DNA of 37,223 nucleotides, from NCBI GenBank assembly GCA_024226315.1, contig JAAELT010000279.1, positions 1-37,223 on the forward strand, in the 5' to 3' direction. The stretch comes from a bacterium (lineage in GTDB: Bacteria > Acidobacteriota > Thermoanaerobaculia > Multivoradales > J023). A program made the position numbers and the translations under genes. Below, in pieces: positions 8,070-16,611 of this stretch (position 1 is the stretch's first letter; each line of letters opens with the position of its first letter). A model generated the notes under the pieces. The model was given only the letters and a program-made list of their open reading frames with translations, ran no database searches and was not told the origin of the DNA.

Positions 8070-8840
8070 ATGGACTTCTTCAAAGACACCTGGTACCTCT
8101 ACATCCGCCTGGTGCGCCTCACCCGCCGGATGCCGGTCTTCCTGCTGCTGTCGATCATGCAGCCGGTGCTCTGGATGCTGCTCTTCGGGCAGCTGTTTGC
8201 CGCGGTGATCACGATTCCGGGCTTCGAGGCCGATTCCTACATCCAATTCATCGCCCCCGGCATCGCCATCATGACGGCGCTGTTCAGCGCCGCGTACTCC
8301 GGCATGGGGCTGCTGCGCGACATCGAAGGCGGCGTGCTCGACCGGCTCCTGGCCACGCCGGTCAGCCGCGGCGCGATCGTCGCCAGCCGGGTGCTGCTGG
8401 CCTCGTCCCAGGTGGTACTGCAGGCGGGCGTCATCCTGGTCATGGCATTCTTCCTGGGAGCACGGCCCCACGGCGGTGTGCTGGGCCTGCTCCTGCTGCT
8501 CCTGGCCGCCGCGCTGCTGGCCGCGGCCTTCGCCTCGACCTCGTGCGGCCTGGCGCTGCTCACCCGGCGTCAGGAGCTGGTGATCGCGGCGATGAACTTC
8601 ATGGTCCTGCCCATGACCTTCCTGTCGAGCATGATCATGTCGCAGAACCTGATGCCGGCCTGGATCCGCACGATGGCGCGGGTCAACCCGGTCAACTGGG
8701 CGGTGATCGCCGCCCGCCAGGGCTTCGAAGGCCAGAACCTGACCGAGCTGGCGACGAGCCTGGCGCTCCTGTCCGGCTTCACCCTGGTGTGCGCGATCTT
8801 CGCCGTTCAGGCTTTCCACCGCTATCAGCGGGCGATGTAG
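8070..8840 (+). CDS. ABC-2 exporter permease, DrrB-like
   Basis: 256 residues with about six membrane segments (RMPVFLLLSIMQPVLWMLLFGQLF; FIAPGIAIMTALFSAAYSGMG; VVLQAGVILVMAFFLG; LLLLLLAAALLAAAFAS; MNFMVLPMTFLSSMIM; LATSLALLSGFTLVCAIFAV, each quoted only in part of a longer helix). Between helices 2 and 3 it carries the conserved ABC-2 loop with GGVLDRLLATPVSRGAIV, and before helix 6 MPAWIRTMARVNPVNWA, both typical of DrrB/ABC-2 permeases. It starts 2 bases after the ATPase stop, so the two are made as one exporter. It ends HRYQRAM. Confidence 0.92.
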   Translation: MDFFKDTWYLYIRLVRLTRRMPVFLLLSIMQPVLWMLLFGQLFAAVITIPGFEADSYIQFIAPGIAIMTALFSAAYSGMGLLRDIEGGVLDRLLATPVSRGAIVASRVLLASSQVVLQAGVILVMAFFLGARPHGGVLGLLLLLLAAALLAAAFASTSCGLALLTRRQELVIAAMNFMVLPMTFLSSMIMSQNLMPAWIRTMARVNPVNWAVIAARQGFEGQNLTELATSLALLSGFTLVCAIFAVQAFHRYQRAM

Positions 8841-8888
8841 CCTGCCCGGTCGCGGTGTCTGCCTCGACCGCCGAAGACTGGTATCGCA

Positions 8889-9821
8889 ATGGCTTCGCCG
8901 GTATCACCCGAGCTTCGCTGGACCAGCGCCGACGCGCTGCTCTTGGTCACGGTCTTCACCTGGGGAGTCAACTTCTCGGTCGTCAAGCTCGCCCTTTCCG
9001 AGATCCCGCCGATGGCGTTCAATGCCGTGCGCTTCCTGGCCGGCGGCACGGTGCTAGCGATCGCCGCGCACGCCACCGGGCGCCGCTGGCGCTTCGAGCG
9101 CCGCCATCTGCCGTTCCTGATCGGCCTCGGGCTGTTCGGGCACTCCCTGTATCAACTGCTGTTCATCCTCGGCGCCGACGCCACCACCGCTGACAACGCG
9201 GCGCTGATCCTGGCGACAGTGCCGGTGTGGGTGGCCCTGGGCGGCTCGCTCGCCGGTACGGAAAAAGTGGAGGGACGGGGTTGGCTGGGGGTCGGCCTGT
9301 CGCTGGCCGGGATCGTGCTGATCGTGCTCGGCAGCGACCGCGCCGCCGAGTTCCACTTCGGCGGCGCCACCCTGCGCGGCGACGTCCTGATCTTCGTCGC
9401 CACCCTGTGCTGGTCGACCTCCACCCTGCTGCTGCGCCTGGCAGTACGGCACTACCGGCCGATGACGGTAGCCAGCTTCTGTACCTCGGTGGGCGCGGTG
9501 CCGCTGGTCCTGGCGGGCCTGCCCCAACTCGCCGCTCTCGACCACAGCCAGGTCTCCGCCACCGCCTGGGCGGCCGGAGTGTTCTCGGGCATCTTCGCGA
9601 TCGCCCTAGGTTTCCTGTTCTGGAACTACGGCATCTCCAGGCTGGGCAGCGCGCGCACTTCGCAATATTCCAACCTGGTGCCGCTGATCGCGCTCGCGAC
9701 CGCCTGGCTGGTGCTCGGCGAGACCCTCACGCCGCAGCAGGGCGGAGGTGCCGTGTTGGCGATCGCCGGCGTTGTGCTGGCACGCCGCCACACCCGGCCG
9801 GTCGCGGCCGGGCCGCGCTGA
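8889..9821 (+). CDS. EamA-family (DMT superfamily) permease
   Basis: 310 residues, ten predicted membrane helices in two EamA repeats: the first about 15-145 (TWGVNFSVVKLALSEIPPMA, AVRFLAGGTVLAIAAH), the second about 160-300 (GDVLIFVATLCWSTSTLLLR, FWNYGISRLGSARTSQYSNL, LVPLIALATAWLVLGETLT). These are inner-membrane exporters or importers of amino acids, nucleotides or other metabolites; the substrate is not visible. It lies 48 bases after the ABC permease, possibly in the same transcript, and is convergent with the IPTL-CTERM gene with only 21 bases between stops and no hairpin terminator there. The start ATG at 8889 has only a weak ribosome site. Confidence 0.9.
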   Translation: MASPVSPELRWTSADALLLVTVFTWGVNFSVVKLALSEIPPMAFNAVRFLAGGTVLAIAAHATGRRWRFERRHLPFLIGLGLFGHSLYQLLFILGADATTADNAALILATVPVWVALGGSLAGTEKVEGRGWLGVGLSLAGIVLIVLGSDRAAEFHFGGATLRGDVLIFVATLCWSTSTLLLRLAVRHYRPMTVASFCTSVGAVPLVLAGLPQLAALDHSQVSATAWAAGVFSGIFAIALGFLFWNYGISRLGSARTSQYSNLVPLIALATAWLVLGETLTPQQGGGAVLAIAGVVLARRHTRPVAAGPR

Positions 9822-9842
9822 GGAAAAGCGCTGCGACCGGCC

Positions 9843-10640
9843 TCAGGCTCGCCGCCGCGCCGCGGCGACGCCCACGAGGCCCAGGATCACCGCCAGCACC
9901 GCCAGACCGGTGTCGCCCAGGGTCGGGATCTCCACCGCCGGCGCCGACCTGCCGAAGGCGCGGATCATGAAGTTGCCGGGCTCCAGCGCGATCACGTCGG
10001 AGCCGGCGAGATCCGGCGGATCGTCGGCGTCGCCGATCCACAGGGCGAAGTAGGACCGCCCCTGGTCCAGGGTCGTGTCGAGCGCCGCAGGGCGGGACGG
10101 CGGCGGATCGACGCCGGTCTCGAAGAACCGATTGACGACGCCGATCAGGACGTCCCCCGGCTGGTCGATCTGCAGCGGCGTCGCCAGCGGATAGACCGAG
10201 AAGGTGTCGCCGTCGGCCACCTGGATGATCTCGTCGTAGTAGGCCAGGAGCTGCGCTCCAGTGGTCGGATCGCCGTCGGGATCGACGTAGACCGCGAGCT
10301 GGACGTCGCCGCCGACCGGCACGTCCATGCCGGCGGGGAAGAGCACCCAGATCTCCTCCAGGAAGATCGGGCCAGGGCTGGCGAAGCTGTTGAGCCACAG
10401 GAACTGGCGCGCGTTCGCGCCGCCGAACCCGAAGACGCCTTCGGCGCCGTCGTCGTCGAGCACCAGCTGCACCGGGAAGACCGCCGGGTCGGGCAGCGGC
10501 GGGCCCGCGAGCTCAGGGAAGTCGCGAGGCTCGAAGCCCAGATCCGAGTCGGCGCCCTCGCCGGCGGCAGGGACAGCCAGAACGAGCCCGAGCAGCGCGC
10601 AGGCCAGGGCCACGGAAGATCTTTCCATCGCAGGCTTCAT
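9843..10640 (-). CDS. IPTL-CTERM surface-sorted protein
   Basis: 265 residues. It has a signal peptide (MKPAMERSSVALACALLGLVL, residues 1-25 overall), a mature beta-rich region (VFPVQLVLDDDGAEGVFG, NARQFLWLNSFASPGPIFLE, DVQLAVYVDPDGDPTTGAQL), and a C-terminal tripartite sorting signal at 238-265: IPTLGDTGL, a hydrophobic helix, and a basic end ARRRA. IPTL-CTERM signals are processed by an exosortase (the XrtH type is the known partner of IPTLxxWG forms); no exosortase gene lies in this window. Here DT replaces the usual W before G. AGGAG overlaps the stop of the upstream giant gene (TAGGAG) and sits 6 bases before the ATG, so the two genes are translationally coupled. Molecular function of the mature domain is unknown to me. 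Confidence 0.85.
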   Translation of the reverse strand: MKPAMERSSVALACALLGLVLAVPAAGEGADSDLGFEPRDFPELAGPPLPDPAVFPVQLVLDDDGAEGVFGFGGANARQFLWLNSFASPGPIFLEEIWVLFPAGMDVPVGGDVQLAVYVDPDGDPTTGAQLLAYYDEIIQVADGDTFSVYPLATPLQIDQPGDVLIGVVNRFFETGVDPPPSRPAALDTTLDQGRSYFALWIGDADDPPDLAGSDVIALEPGNFMIRAFGRSAPAVEIPTLGDTGLAVLAVILGLVGVAAARRRA

Positions 10641-10649
10641 CTGTTTCTC

Positions 10650-13600
10650 CTAGGGAACACTCGACGACCAGGCCGTGACGTCACCGGACTCGAACCCGTC
10701 GGTGAAGATCGCCGCTCCCGTACCGAGGAACAGGCCGTCGAGGTAGGCGTCGAAGTCGACCGGCCCGCCGGCCGTCTCGACCGTGAAGTCGCACAGAGCC
10801 GACGTCGCGCCGCCGGGCACGGTGATGCCGTCGGTGAGGAACAGCCAGGCGCCACCCTCGTCTTCCAGCACCGAGGCGATCGACACCGAGCTCAGGCCGG
10901 CGCCGGTGCACGCCGCGCCGGCGAAGAACTCACAGGTCTCCTCGAACCGCGCCACCCCGCCCGGCTGCGGCTCGAAGCGCACCCGCGCCCGCAGCTCTTG
11001 CTCGGCGCCGCCCTGCACCTGCACGCATTGGGCCAGAGCGCTGGGCTCGGCCGAGGTGTGGGAAGCCCGCGCCGAGGCCGACAGCGGCGAGCTCTCGGAG
11101 TCGTCGGCACCCGGCGTGCCCGGCAGCAGGTCGTTCGGCGGCGTCACCACCGTCACCCACGGATCGAGGGTCACCGGCGAACAGTCGTCGAAGTGACCGT
11201 TGTCGAACAGGTTGAACTGATCGGCGCGGAAGAACGGGATCACGAAGTCGCCGCCGGCATTCGAGTCGCCATCGCCGTCCAGGGCGTTGCCGGCGGAATC
11301 GGTGATGGTGTCGCAGACCAGGAAGCTGTAGAGGCCGTCGCCCAGACCGCCCGGGAAGCCGAGGCCGACGTCGACGACGATCGGGTCGACGCTCGTCAAG
11401 GTCAGGCTGACGATCTCTACGGCCAAGTCGTCGCCTCCGACCGGGCCGCAGGCGGTGGTCGAGAAATCTCCGTCCGGGCCGGAACGGACGAGCAGGTAGC
11501 TCGCGGGGTCGTCGGCGTTCAGCACCGGAGTCACGTCGTCCTCGATCGTCACCTGGATGCTGGTGATCGGCTGCCGCACGGTGTCGCAGGCGGCCAGCGG
11601 GCCGGCGGCGGTCGACACGTCGGTCACCACCGGCGGATCCAGATCCTGGACGGTCAACGTATCGGTCGCCGTGCCGCTGCTGCCCGAAGAGGAGGTCAGG
11701 TCTTCCGTGGTGTTGACATGCGCGCCGATCGCGGTGCCGGTGACGTCGACATCGACGGTGCAGGTCGACCCCGCCCCGACGCTGCCGCCGCTCAAGGTGG
11801 TCACGCCCGAGCCGGCGGTGGCGGTCAAGGTGCCGCCGCAGGTGTTGGCGGTGACCGAGGGGGTGGCGACCGCCACTCCGGCCGGCAGGTTGTCGGTGAA
11901 GGCGAGGCTGCCGGCCGCCAGCGTCGAGGCGCTGTTGTCGACGGTGAAGGTCAGGGTGCTCACCTGCCCGAAGCCGATGGCGTCGGGGGCGAAGCTCTTG
12001 GCGAAGGTCGGCGGCGGCTCGATGGTGAGGTCGGCGGTCGCCGGATCGGCCACCGTCAGGCCGAACTGGAACAGATCGCTGGTGACGTTGGGGAAGCTGC
12101 CGGCGGTCGCCGTCGCCGGCACCAGCACGTCGACGTCGAACGAGCACATGCCGCCCGAGGGCGGCAGCTCGCCGCCGGTGAAAGTGAGGAACCCGATACC
12201 GGCGATCGAGGACCCCGCGCCGCACGGCAGCGCCGGCAGGCTGGTCGCGATCAGGCCCGGAATCACGTCGTCGAGGTTGTCCGAGAACTCGATGTCGGTG
12301 GCGGTGTCGGTGCCCGGGTTGGTGATGGTGAAAGTGAGGGTCGCGGCCCCGGTGGCGGTGGTCGGGCCGTCGAAGGACTTGCTGAAGTCGAGCAGCTGGA
12401 TGACTTCCAGGTCGTCGCTGGCGGCGTCGCCGGTGACCGCGAAGCCGCCGATGGTGCCGGTCACGTCGCTGGTGGTGTTGGTGTAGATGCTGGCGGCGGC
12501 GTCGACGGGGACCGACAGGGAGACCCGGAGGGTGCACGACCCCCCGATGCCGAGGGAGACGCCGGAAACGGTGATCATGGTGGTGGTGGTTCCGGAGACG
12601 GTGCCGCCACAGTCATTGAGCAGCACGCTGTCGAAGGTCAGATCCGTGAGGGCGTCGTCGAGGTTGTCCGTGAAGTCGATGTCCGAGGCCGCCTGTCCTT
12701 CATCGAGGTTGGTGAGGGTGAATTCGAGGGTCACGGTGCCGCCGGGGGCGACCGGGTCGTCGGTGAACGCCTTGGTGAGCTGCAGCAGGTTGGAATTGAC
12801 CGTCAGGTCGTCGGTCGCCGGGACGATGGTGACGCCTCCGCCGCCCATGGTGGCCGTGAGGTTGCTCGTGAGGTTGCTGTAGGAGCCGTCCGAGGCCCCC
12901 GCGGGCACGTTGATCGTGTATTCGACGGTGCACGTCTGTCCGTTGAGCAGGCTGCCTAATTGATAGGTCAGAGAGGTCGTCCCGCTGGGAGTCCCGTTGC
13001 AGGTGTCCGTCGTGGGTGGGTCGACCGCGGTGATGTCCGGAGCGCCCGGGAGGACGGCGGCCAGATCGTCGGTGAAGGCGATGTCGGTGGCGTCGTCGGT
13101 CGGGTCGATGTTCTCGATGGTGAAACGCAGCGTCACGGTGTCGCCGGGAATGACCGGGTCGCCGAGGAACTCTTTGGTGAAGCTCAGGCCGGCGACTTTG
13201 AGGCTGTCCTCGGCCGGTACCGAGGTCGCCGGCAGGCCCTCGACCGTGGCGCCGACGCCGCTGGTCGTGTTGCCGTAGTCTCCCGGGGCGGCGGCCAGGG
13301 GCACGTCGAGGGCGACGCTGAAGGCACAGCTCTCCCCCGGCGACAGGGTGCCGCCGATGAAGGTCAGCAGAGTTTCCCCGACCGAGCCGCTGAGGGTTCC
13401 GGTCCCGGGATCTCCGCCCGGGCCGTCCGGGTCACAGGCATCATTGAGCGGAAGACCGGTCGCCACCAGGCTGGCAAGGACCGGGGCCAGGTCGTCGGTG
13501 AAGGAGATGTCGGTGGCGTCGCCGGAGGCGTCCGCCGGGTAGGTGAGGACGAATTCGAGGGTGGCGGTGCCGCCGGGCGCCACCGGATCGTCGGTGAATT

Positions 13601-15353
13601 CCTTGGTCAGCTGCGGCGCGGCGATCACCGTCAGGGTGTCGCTGGCGGGCTCGCCGGTGCGGGTGGCGCCGTCGACGGTGGCAGTGATCTCAGTGGTGGT
13701 GTTGGGGTAGATGCCGGGGGCCGCGTCGATGCCGACGTCGAGGGTGACGGAGAAGGTGCAAGAATCTCCCGGCATTCCCGCCGGCGCCAGGGTGCCGCCC
13801 GAGATGGTCAGGGTGGCTGGAACGACAGAAGACCCAGGCAGATTGAGCAGTGGCGTGAACGTGCAGATCGATCCACCGCCACAGCAGCCGTTTCCCGGAG
13901 TCGCGGAGGCGGTCGCGAGTACAGTCTCGAAGAGATCCTGGAAAGCGACGTCGGTGGCGCTCGACGTCGTGCTGGTGTTGGTGGCGGTGAACTCGAGCAC
14001 GATGGTGTCGCCGGGGTTGACCGGGTCGCCCATGAACTCCTTGGTCAGCAGCGGCACCGGCTCGACGAACAGGTCGTCCGAGGCCGTGTTGCCGACCACC
14101 GGCGAGCCGTCGACGGTGCCGGTGACCGTGCTCGTGGTGTTGGTGTAGGACGCGGGTGTGGCGGCCGCCGGCACCGACAGACTGACGCTGATCGTGCACG
14201 AGGCCTCGGGCGCCAGGGTGCCGCCGGTGAAGCCGATGGTGGTGCCGCCGACCCCGGAGACGGATCCGCCGCAGTCGTTCGACAGCAGGCTGGCGAAGGT
14301 CAGGCCCGCGAGGGCGGGAACCAGGGTCGTGAGGTCGTCGGTGAAGGCGACGCCGGTGGCCGAGAAGTCGCGGTCGAAGTTATCGATCGTGAATTCCAGG
14401 GTGACGGCGCTGCCCGGCGGCGTCGGGTCGTCGGTGAACGACTTCTGGATGGCGAGCGGGGTGACGGTGACCTCGAGAGTAGCGCTCGCTTTGCCGCTGG
14501 AGACGAAATCAGCCAGCAGCTCGTTGGTCACGTTGTCGAGCATGCCGGTACCGGTGGCGACCACGTCGACGGTGACGGTGCAGGACGCCCCGGCGGCCAC
14601 GACGTAGTTGCCGCCGAAGGAAGTCCCGTCGGCAACGAGGATGATGACGCCGGTTCCGGGTACGGCAGTGAGCGTGGTCGTGAGAAGAGGGGTCGCGCTG
14701 ACGCAGTCCGTCGAGGCGTTGGTCGGGTCGGCGATCTCCATCCCGGTCGGCAGGTTGTCGGTGAAGCTCAGGTCCGCCACGCCCGACGCGTTGGCCGTGT
14801 TGTCGACGGTGAAGGTCAGGGTGCTGCGGTCGCCGAGGGAGACGGAGGCCGGTGCGAAGCTCTTGGAGAACCCCGGCAGGGTGGTGACGACGGTGAGGTC
14901 GATGGGCAACGACGCCGGCGGGTCGCCCATGAGCTCGTTGTAGATCAGGGGGATCCCCGGGTTGGTGTGCACGCCCGCGGTGCCGGCGGTGACGTCGACC
15001 CTGACGGTGCAGGACGCGCCGGCTCCGACCTCGGCACCGCTCAAGCTGATGGTGCCGCCGCCGTCGGGAGCGGTGACGATGCCGTCATCGCAGCTGGTCG
15101 AGGCATTCGCCGGGTCGGCGATGTCGACATCGCCCGGCACCGTCGGCAAAACGTCGGTGAGCTCGACGCCCGTGATCGGACTCCCTGTCGGGTTGGTGAT
15201 CGTGAAGGTGATCGTCGAGACGTTGCCGGGGCCGATGGTGTCCGGAGTGAAGACCTTCGACAAGGTCGGCTGGGCCTGCGCCGCCGCGGCGAGCATCAGC
15301 GCCGTCGAGAAAACGAGGGTCAGCCGGGCACGGGTCGAGTGAGGTGTCGCCAT
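10650..15353 (-). CDS. Giant secreted protein of nine DUF11-like Ig-fold repeats
   Basis: 1567 residues. Signal peptide at 1-27 (ends AAAAQAQ), then nine repeats of about 120-145 residues starting near residues 28, 159, 299, 433, 579, 721, 856, 987 and 1114. Each opens with a K-[SEA]-F-x3-P block, e.g. LTKEFTDDPVAPGGTATLEF, continues FTDDL or FTDNL, and holds one or more Cys near SCTFSV/SCTISV. This is the style of DUF11/DUF7933-type surface repeats found in adhesins and S-layer-like proteins. A non-repeat region (1236-1567) follows, with a lectin-like NGHFDDCS..PW section and a final tail FTDGFESGDVTAWSSSVP. There is no IPTL/PEP/LPXTG anchor. AAGGA lies about 10 bases before the start, and a -10-like TACACT is at 15396-15401. 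Likely a cell-surface or released adhesin; function is inference. Confidence 0.88.
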   Translation of the reverse strand: MATPHSTRARLTLVFSTALMLAAAAQAQPTLSKVFTPDTIGPGNVSTITFTITNPTGSPITGVELTDVLPTVPGDVDIADPANASTSCDDGIVTAPDGGGTISLSGAEVGAGASCTVRVDVTAGTAGVHTNPGIPLIYNELMGDPPASLPIDLTVVTTLPGFSKSFAPASVSLGDRSTLTFTVDNTANASGVADLSFTDNLPTGMEIADPTNASTDCVSATPLLTTTLTAVPGTGVIILVADGTSFGGNYVVAAGASCTVTVDVVATGTGMLDNVTNELLADFVSSGKASATLEVTVTPLAIQKSFTDDPTPPGSAVTLEFTIDNFDRDFSATGVAFTDDLTTLVPALAGLTFASLLSNDCGGSVSGVGGTTIGFTGGTLAPEASCTISVSLSVPAAATPASYTNTTSTVTGTVDGSPVVGNTASDDLFVEPVPLLTKEFMGDPVNPGDTIVLEFTATNTSTTSSATDVAFQDLFETVLATASATPGNGCCGGGSICTFTPLLNLPGSSVVPATLTISGGTLAPAGMPGDSCTFSVTLDVGIDAAPGIYPNTTTEITATVDGATRTGEPASDTLTVIAAPQLTKEFTDDPVAPGGTATLEFVLTYPADASGDATDISFTDDLAPVLASLVATGLPLNDACDPDGPGGDPGTGTLSGSVGETLLTFIGGTLSPGESCAFSVALDVPLAAAPGDYGNTTSGVGATVEGLPATSVPAEDSLKVAGLSFTKEFLGDPVIPGDTVTLRFTIENIDPTDDATDIAFTDDLAAVLPGAPDITAVDPPTTDTCNGTPSGTTSLTYQLGSLLNGQTCTVEYTINVPAGASDGSYSNLTSNLTATMGGGGVTIVPATDDLTVNSNLLQLTKAFTDDPVAPGGTVTLEFTLTNLDEGQAASDIDFTDNLDDALTDLTFDSVLLNDCGGTVSGTTTTMITVSGVSLGIGGSCTLRVSLSVPVDAAASIYTNTTSDVTGTIGGFAVTGDAASDDLEVIQLLDFSKSFDGPTTATGAATLTFTITNPGTDTATDIEFSDNLDDVIPGLIATSLPALPCGAGSSIAGIGFLTFTGGELPPSGGMCSFDVDVLVPATATAGSFPNVTSDLFQFGLTVADPATADLTIEPPPTFAKSFAPDAIGFGQVSTLTFTVDNSASTLAAGSLAFTDNLPAGVAVATPSVTANTCGGTLTATAGSGVTTLSGGSVGAGSTCTVDVDVTGTAIGAHVNTTEDLTSSSGSSGTATDTLTVQDLDPPVVTDVSTAAGPLAACDTVRQPITSIQVTIEDDVTPVLNADDPASYLLVRSGPDGDFSTTACGPVGGDDLAVEIVSLTLTSVDPIVVDVGLGFPGGLGDGLYSFLVCDTITDSAGNALDGDGDSNAGGDFVIPFFRADQFNLFDNGHFDDCSPVTLDPWVTVVTPPNDLLPGTPGADDSESSPLSASARASHTSAEPSALAQCVQVQGGAEQELRARVRFEPQPGGVARFEETCEFFAGAACTGAGLSSVSIASVLEDEGGAWLFLTDGITVPGGATSALCDFTVETAGGPVDFDAYLDGLFLGTGAAIFTDGFESGDVTAWSSSVP

Positions 15354-15419
15354 GAGGTCAGTTCCTTTGGTGTCGTCTTCGAGTTGCGAGCCCCCAGTGT
15401 ACAGCTTCTCGTGCCGTAT

Positions 15420-16610
15420 CTAAAGCTCTCGCAACGCCGTCGCCACCGGCAGGCGCGCCGCCCGAATGGCCGGGAACAGGCCGCCCACGAAACCCATCGC
15501 CACGGCATAGACCAAACCGCCGATCAAAAGCGGCGGCGTCACCGCGAAGGCGAAGGCGACCTGGCTGAAGGTCTGCCAGTTGAGAGTCGCGGCCTGGAAG
15601 CCGTTGAAGACGAAGTAGGCGAGGCCGGAGCCGATCAGGCCGCCGAGCGTGGCCAGCATCAACGACTCCACCAACACCGAGATCACCACCGGTCCGGCGC
15701 CGAAACCGAGTGCCCGCAGGGTGGCGATCTCGCGGGTACGCGTCGACACCGCGGTATACATGGTGTTGAGCGCCCCGAACACCGCTCCGAAGCCCATCAG
15801 CACGCCGATCACCAGCCCCAGCACGAGGATCGTGGCGCTCAGGAAGGTCGACTGCCCGGAGTGGTAGTCGGACTTCTTCTCGATCTTCACGTTCACCCGC
15901 GGATCGGTGGTCAGGGCGTCTTTGAAGGCGTCGTAGGCGTCGGCGGACTCGAGCCGCACGTGTACCGACTGATAGGAGTTGCCGCGCCGGTAGGCCGGCT
16001 GCAGCACTTTGACGTCGGCCCAGATCTCGGAATCTTCCACCGTGCCGCCGTTGTCGAAGATGCCGACCACTCTCCAGGTATTTTCGCCCCACCGGTGGTC
16101 GGCCCCGACCTCCAGACCGACAAACTGGGTGGACGCCGCCGAGCCGACGATGATCTCGTTCTTTCCCGGCTCGAACATCCTGCCCTCGACGATCTCGAAG
16201 GTGCCGCGGACCTCGGGCGCAGTCGCCGAGACGCCGCGCAGCGGCACGTTGGCCGGGGTGTCCGTGCCGATCTTGGGAACGTCGACGATGACATAGAGCT
16301 CCGCCGAGGACACCGCGATGCCGTCCTTTCGCAGGATACCTGGCGCGTCGCCGATGATCTTGGCGGTGTCGTTGCCGAAGCCGCTCGACATCTCGTCGGT
16401 GGCGCCCGAGCGCATGACGATCACCGTCTTCTCGTCACCGGTAGAGCTCATCGTGGTCCGGAAACCGTTGGCGATCGACAGCACCGCCACGAACACCAAC
16501 ACCACACCGGCCACGCCGACGACGGTCGAGAGCGAAGTCCCCAGACGCTCCTTCAGGTTGCGCAGGTTGAACCACGAGACCATGAAAACCTGAGAAATCC
16601 AGGAAAACAT
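15420..16610 (-). CDS. FtsX/MacB-type ABC permease, second of the pair
   Basis: 396 residues. One N-terminal membrane helix (LSTVVGVAGVVLVFVAVLSI), a large periplasmic MacB-PCD-type domain (about 45-265, with VSSAELYVIVDVPKIGTDTP and a WRVVGIFDNGG strand), then the three-helix FtsX domain (ATILVLGLVIGVLMGFGAVF; TREIATLRALGFGAGPVVIS; AFAVTPPLLIGGLVYAVAMG) with the conserved REIATLRALGFG coupling motif. It starts 1 base after the preceding permease gene ends and is the last gene of the export operon; the giant surface-protein gene begins 66 bases further on the same strand. Such permeases work by mechanotransmission, not by forming a channel. Confidence 0.92.
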   Translation of the reverse strand: MFSWISQVFMVSWFNLRNLKERLGTSLSTVVGVAGVVLVFVAVLSIANGFRTTMSSTGDEKTVIVMRSGATDEMSSGFGNDTAKIIGDAPGILRKDGIAVSSAELYVIVDVPKIGTDTPANVPLRGVSATAPEVRGTFEIVEGRMFEPGKNEIIVGSAASTQFVGLEVGADHRWGENTWRVVGIFDNGGTVEDSEIWADVKVLQPAYRRGNSYQSVHVRLESADAYDAFKDALTTDPRVNVKIEKKSDYHSGQSTFLSATILVLGLVIGVLMGFGAVFGALNTMYTAVSTRTREIATLRALGFGAGPVVISVLVESLMLATLGGLIGSGLAYFVFNGFQAATLNWQTFSQVAFAFAVTPPLLIGGLVYAVAMGFVGGLFPAIRAARLPVATALREL

Positions 16611-16611
16611 C

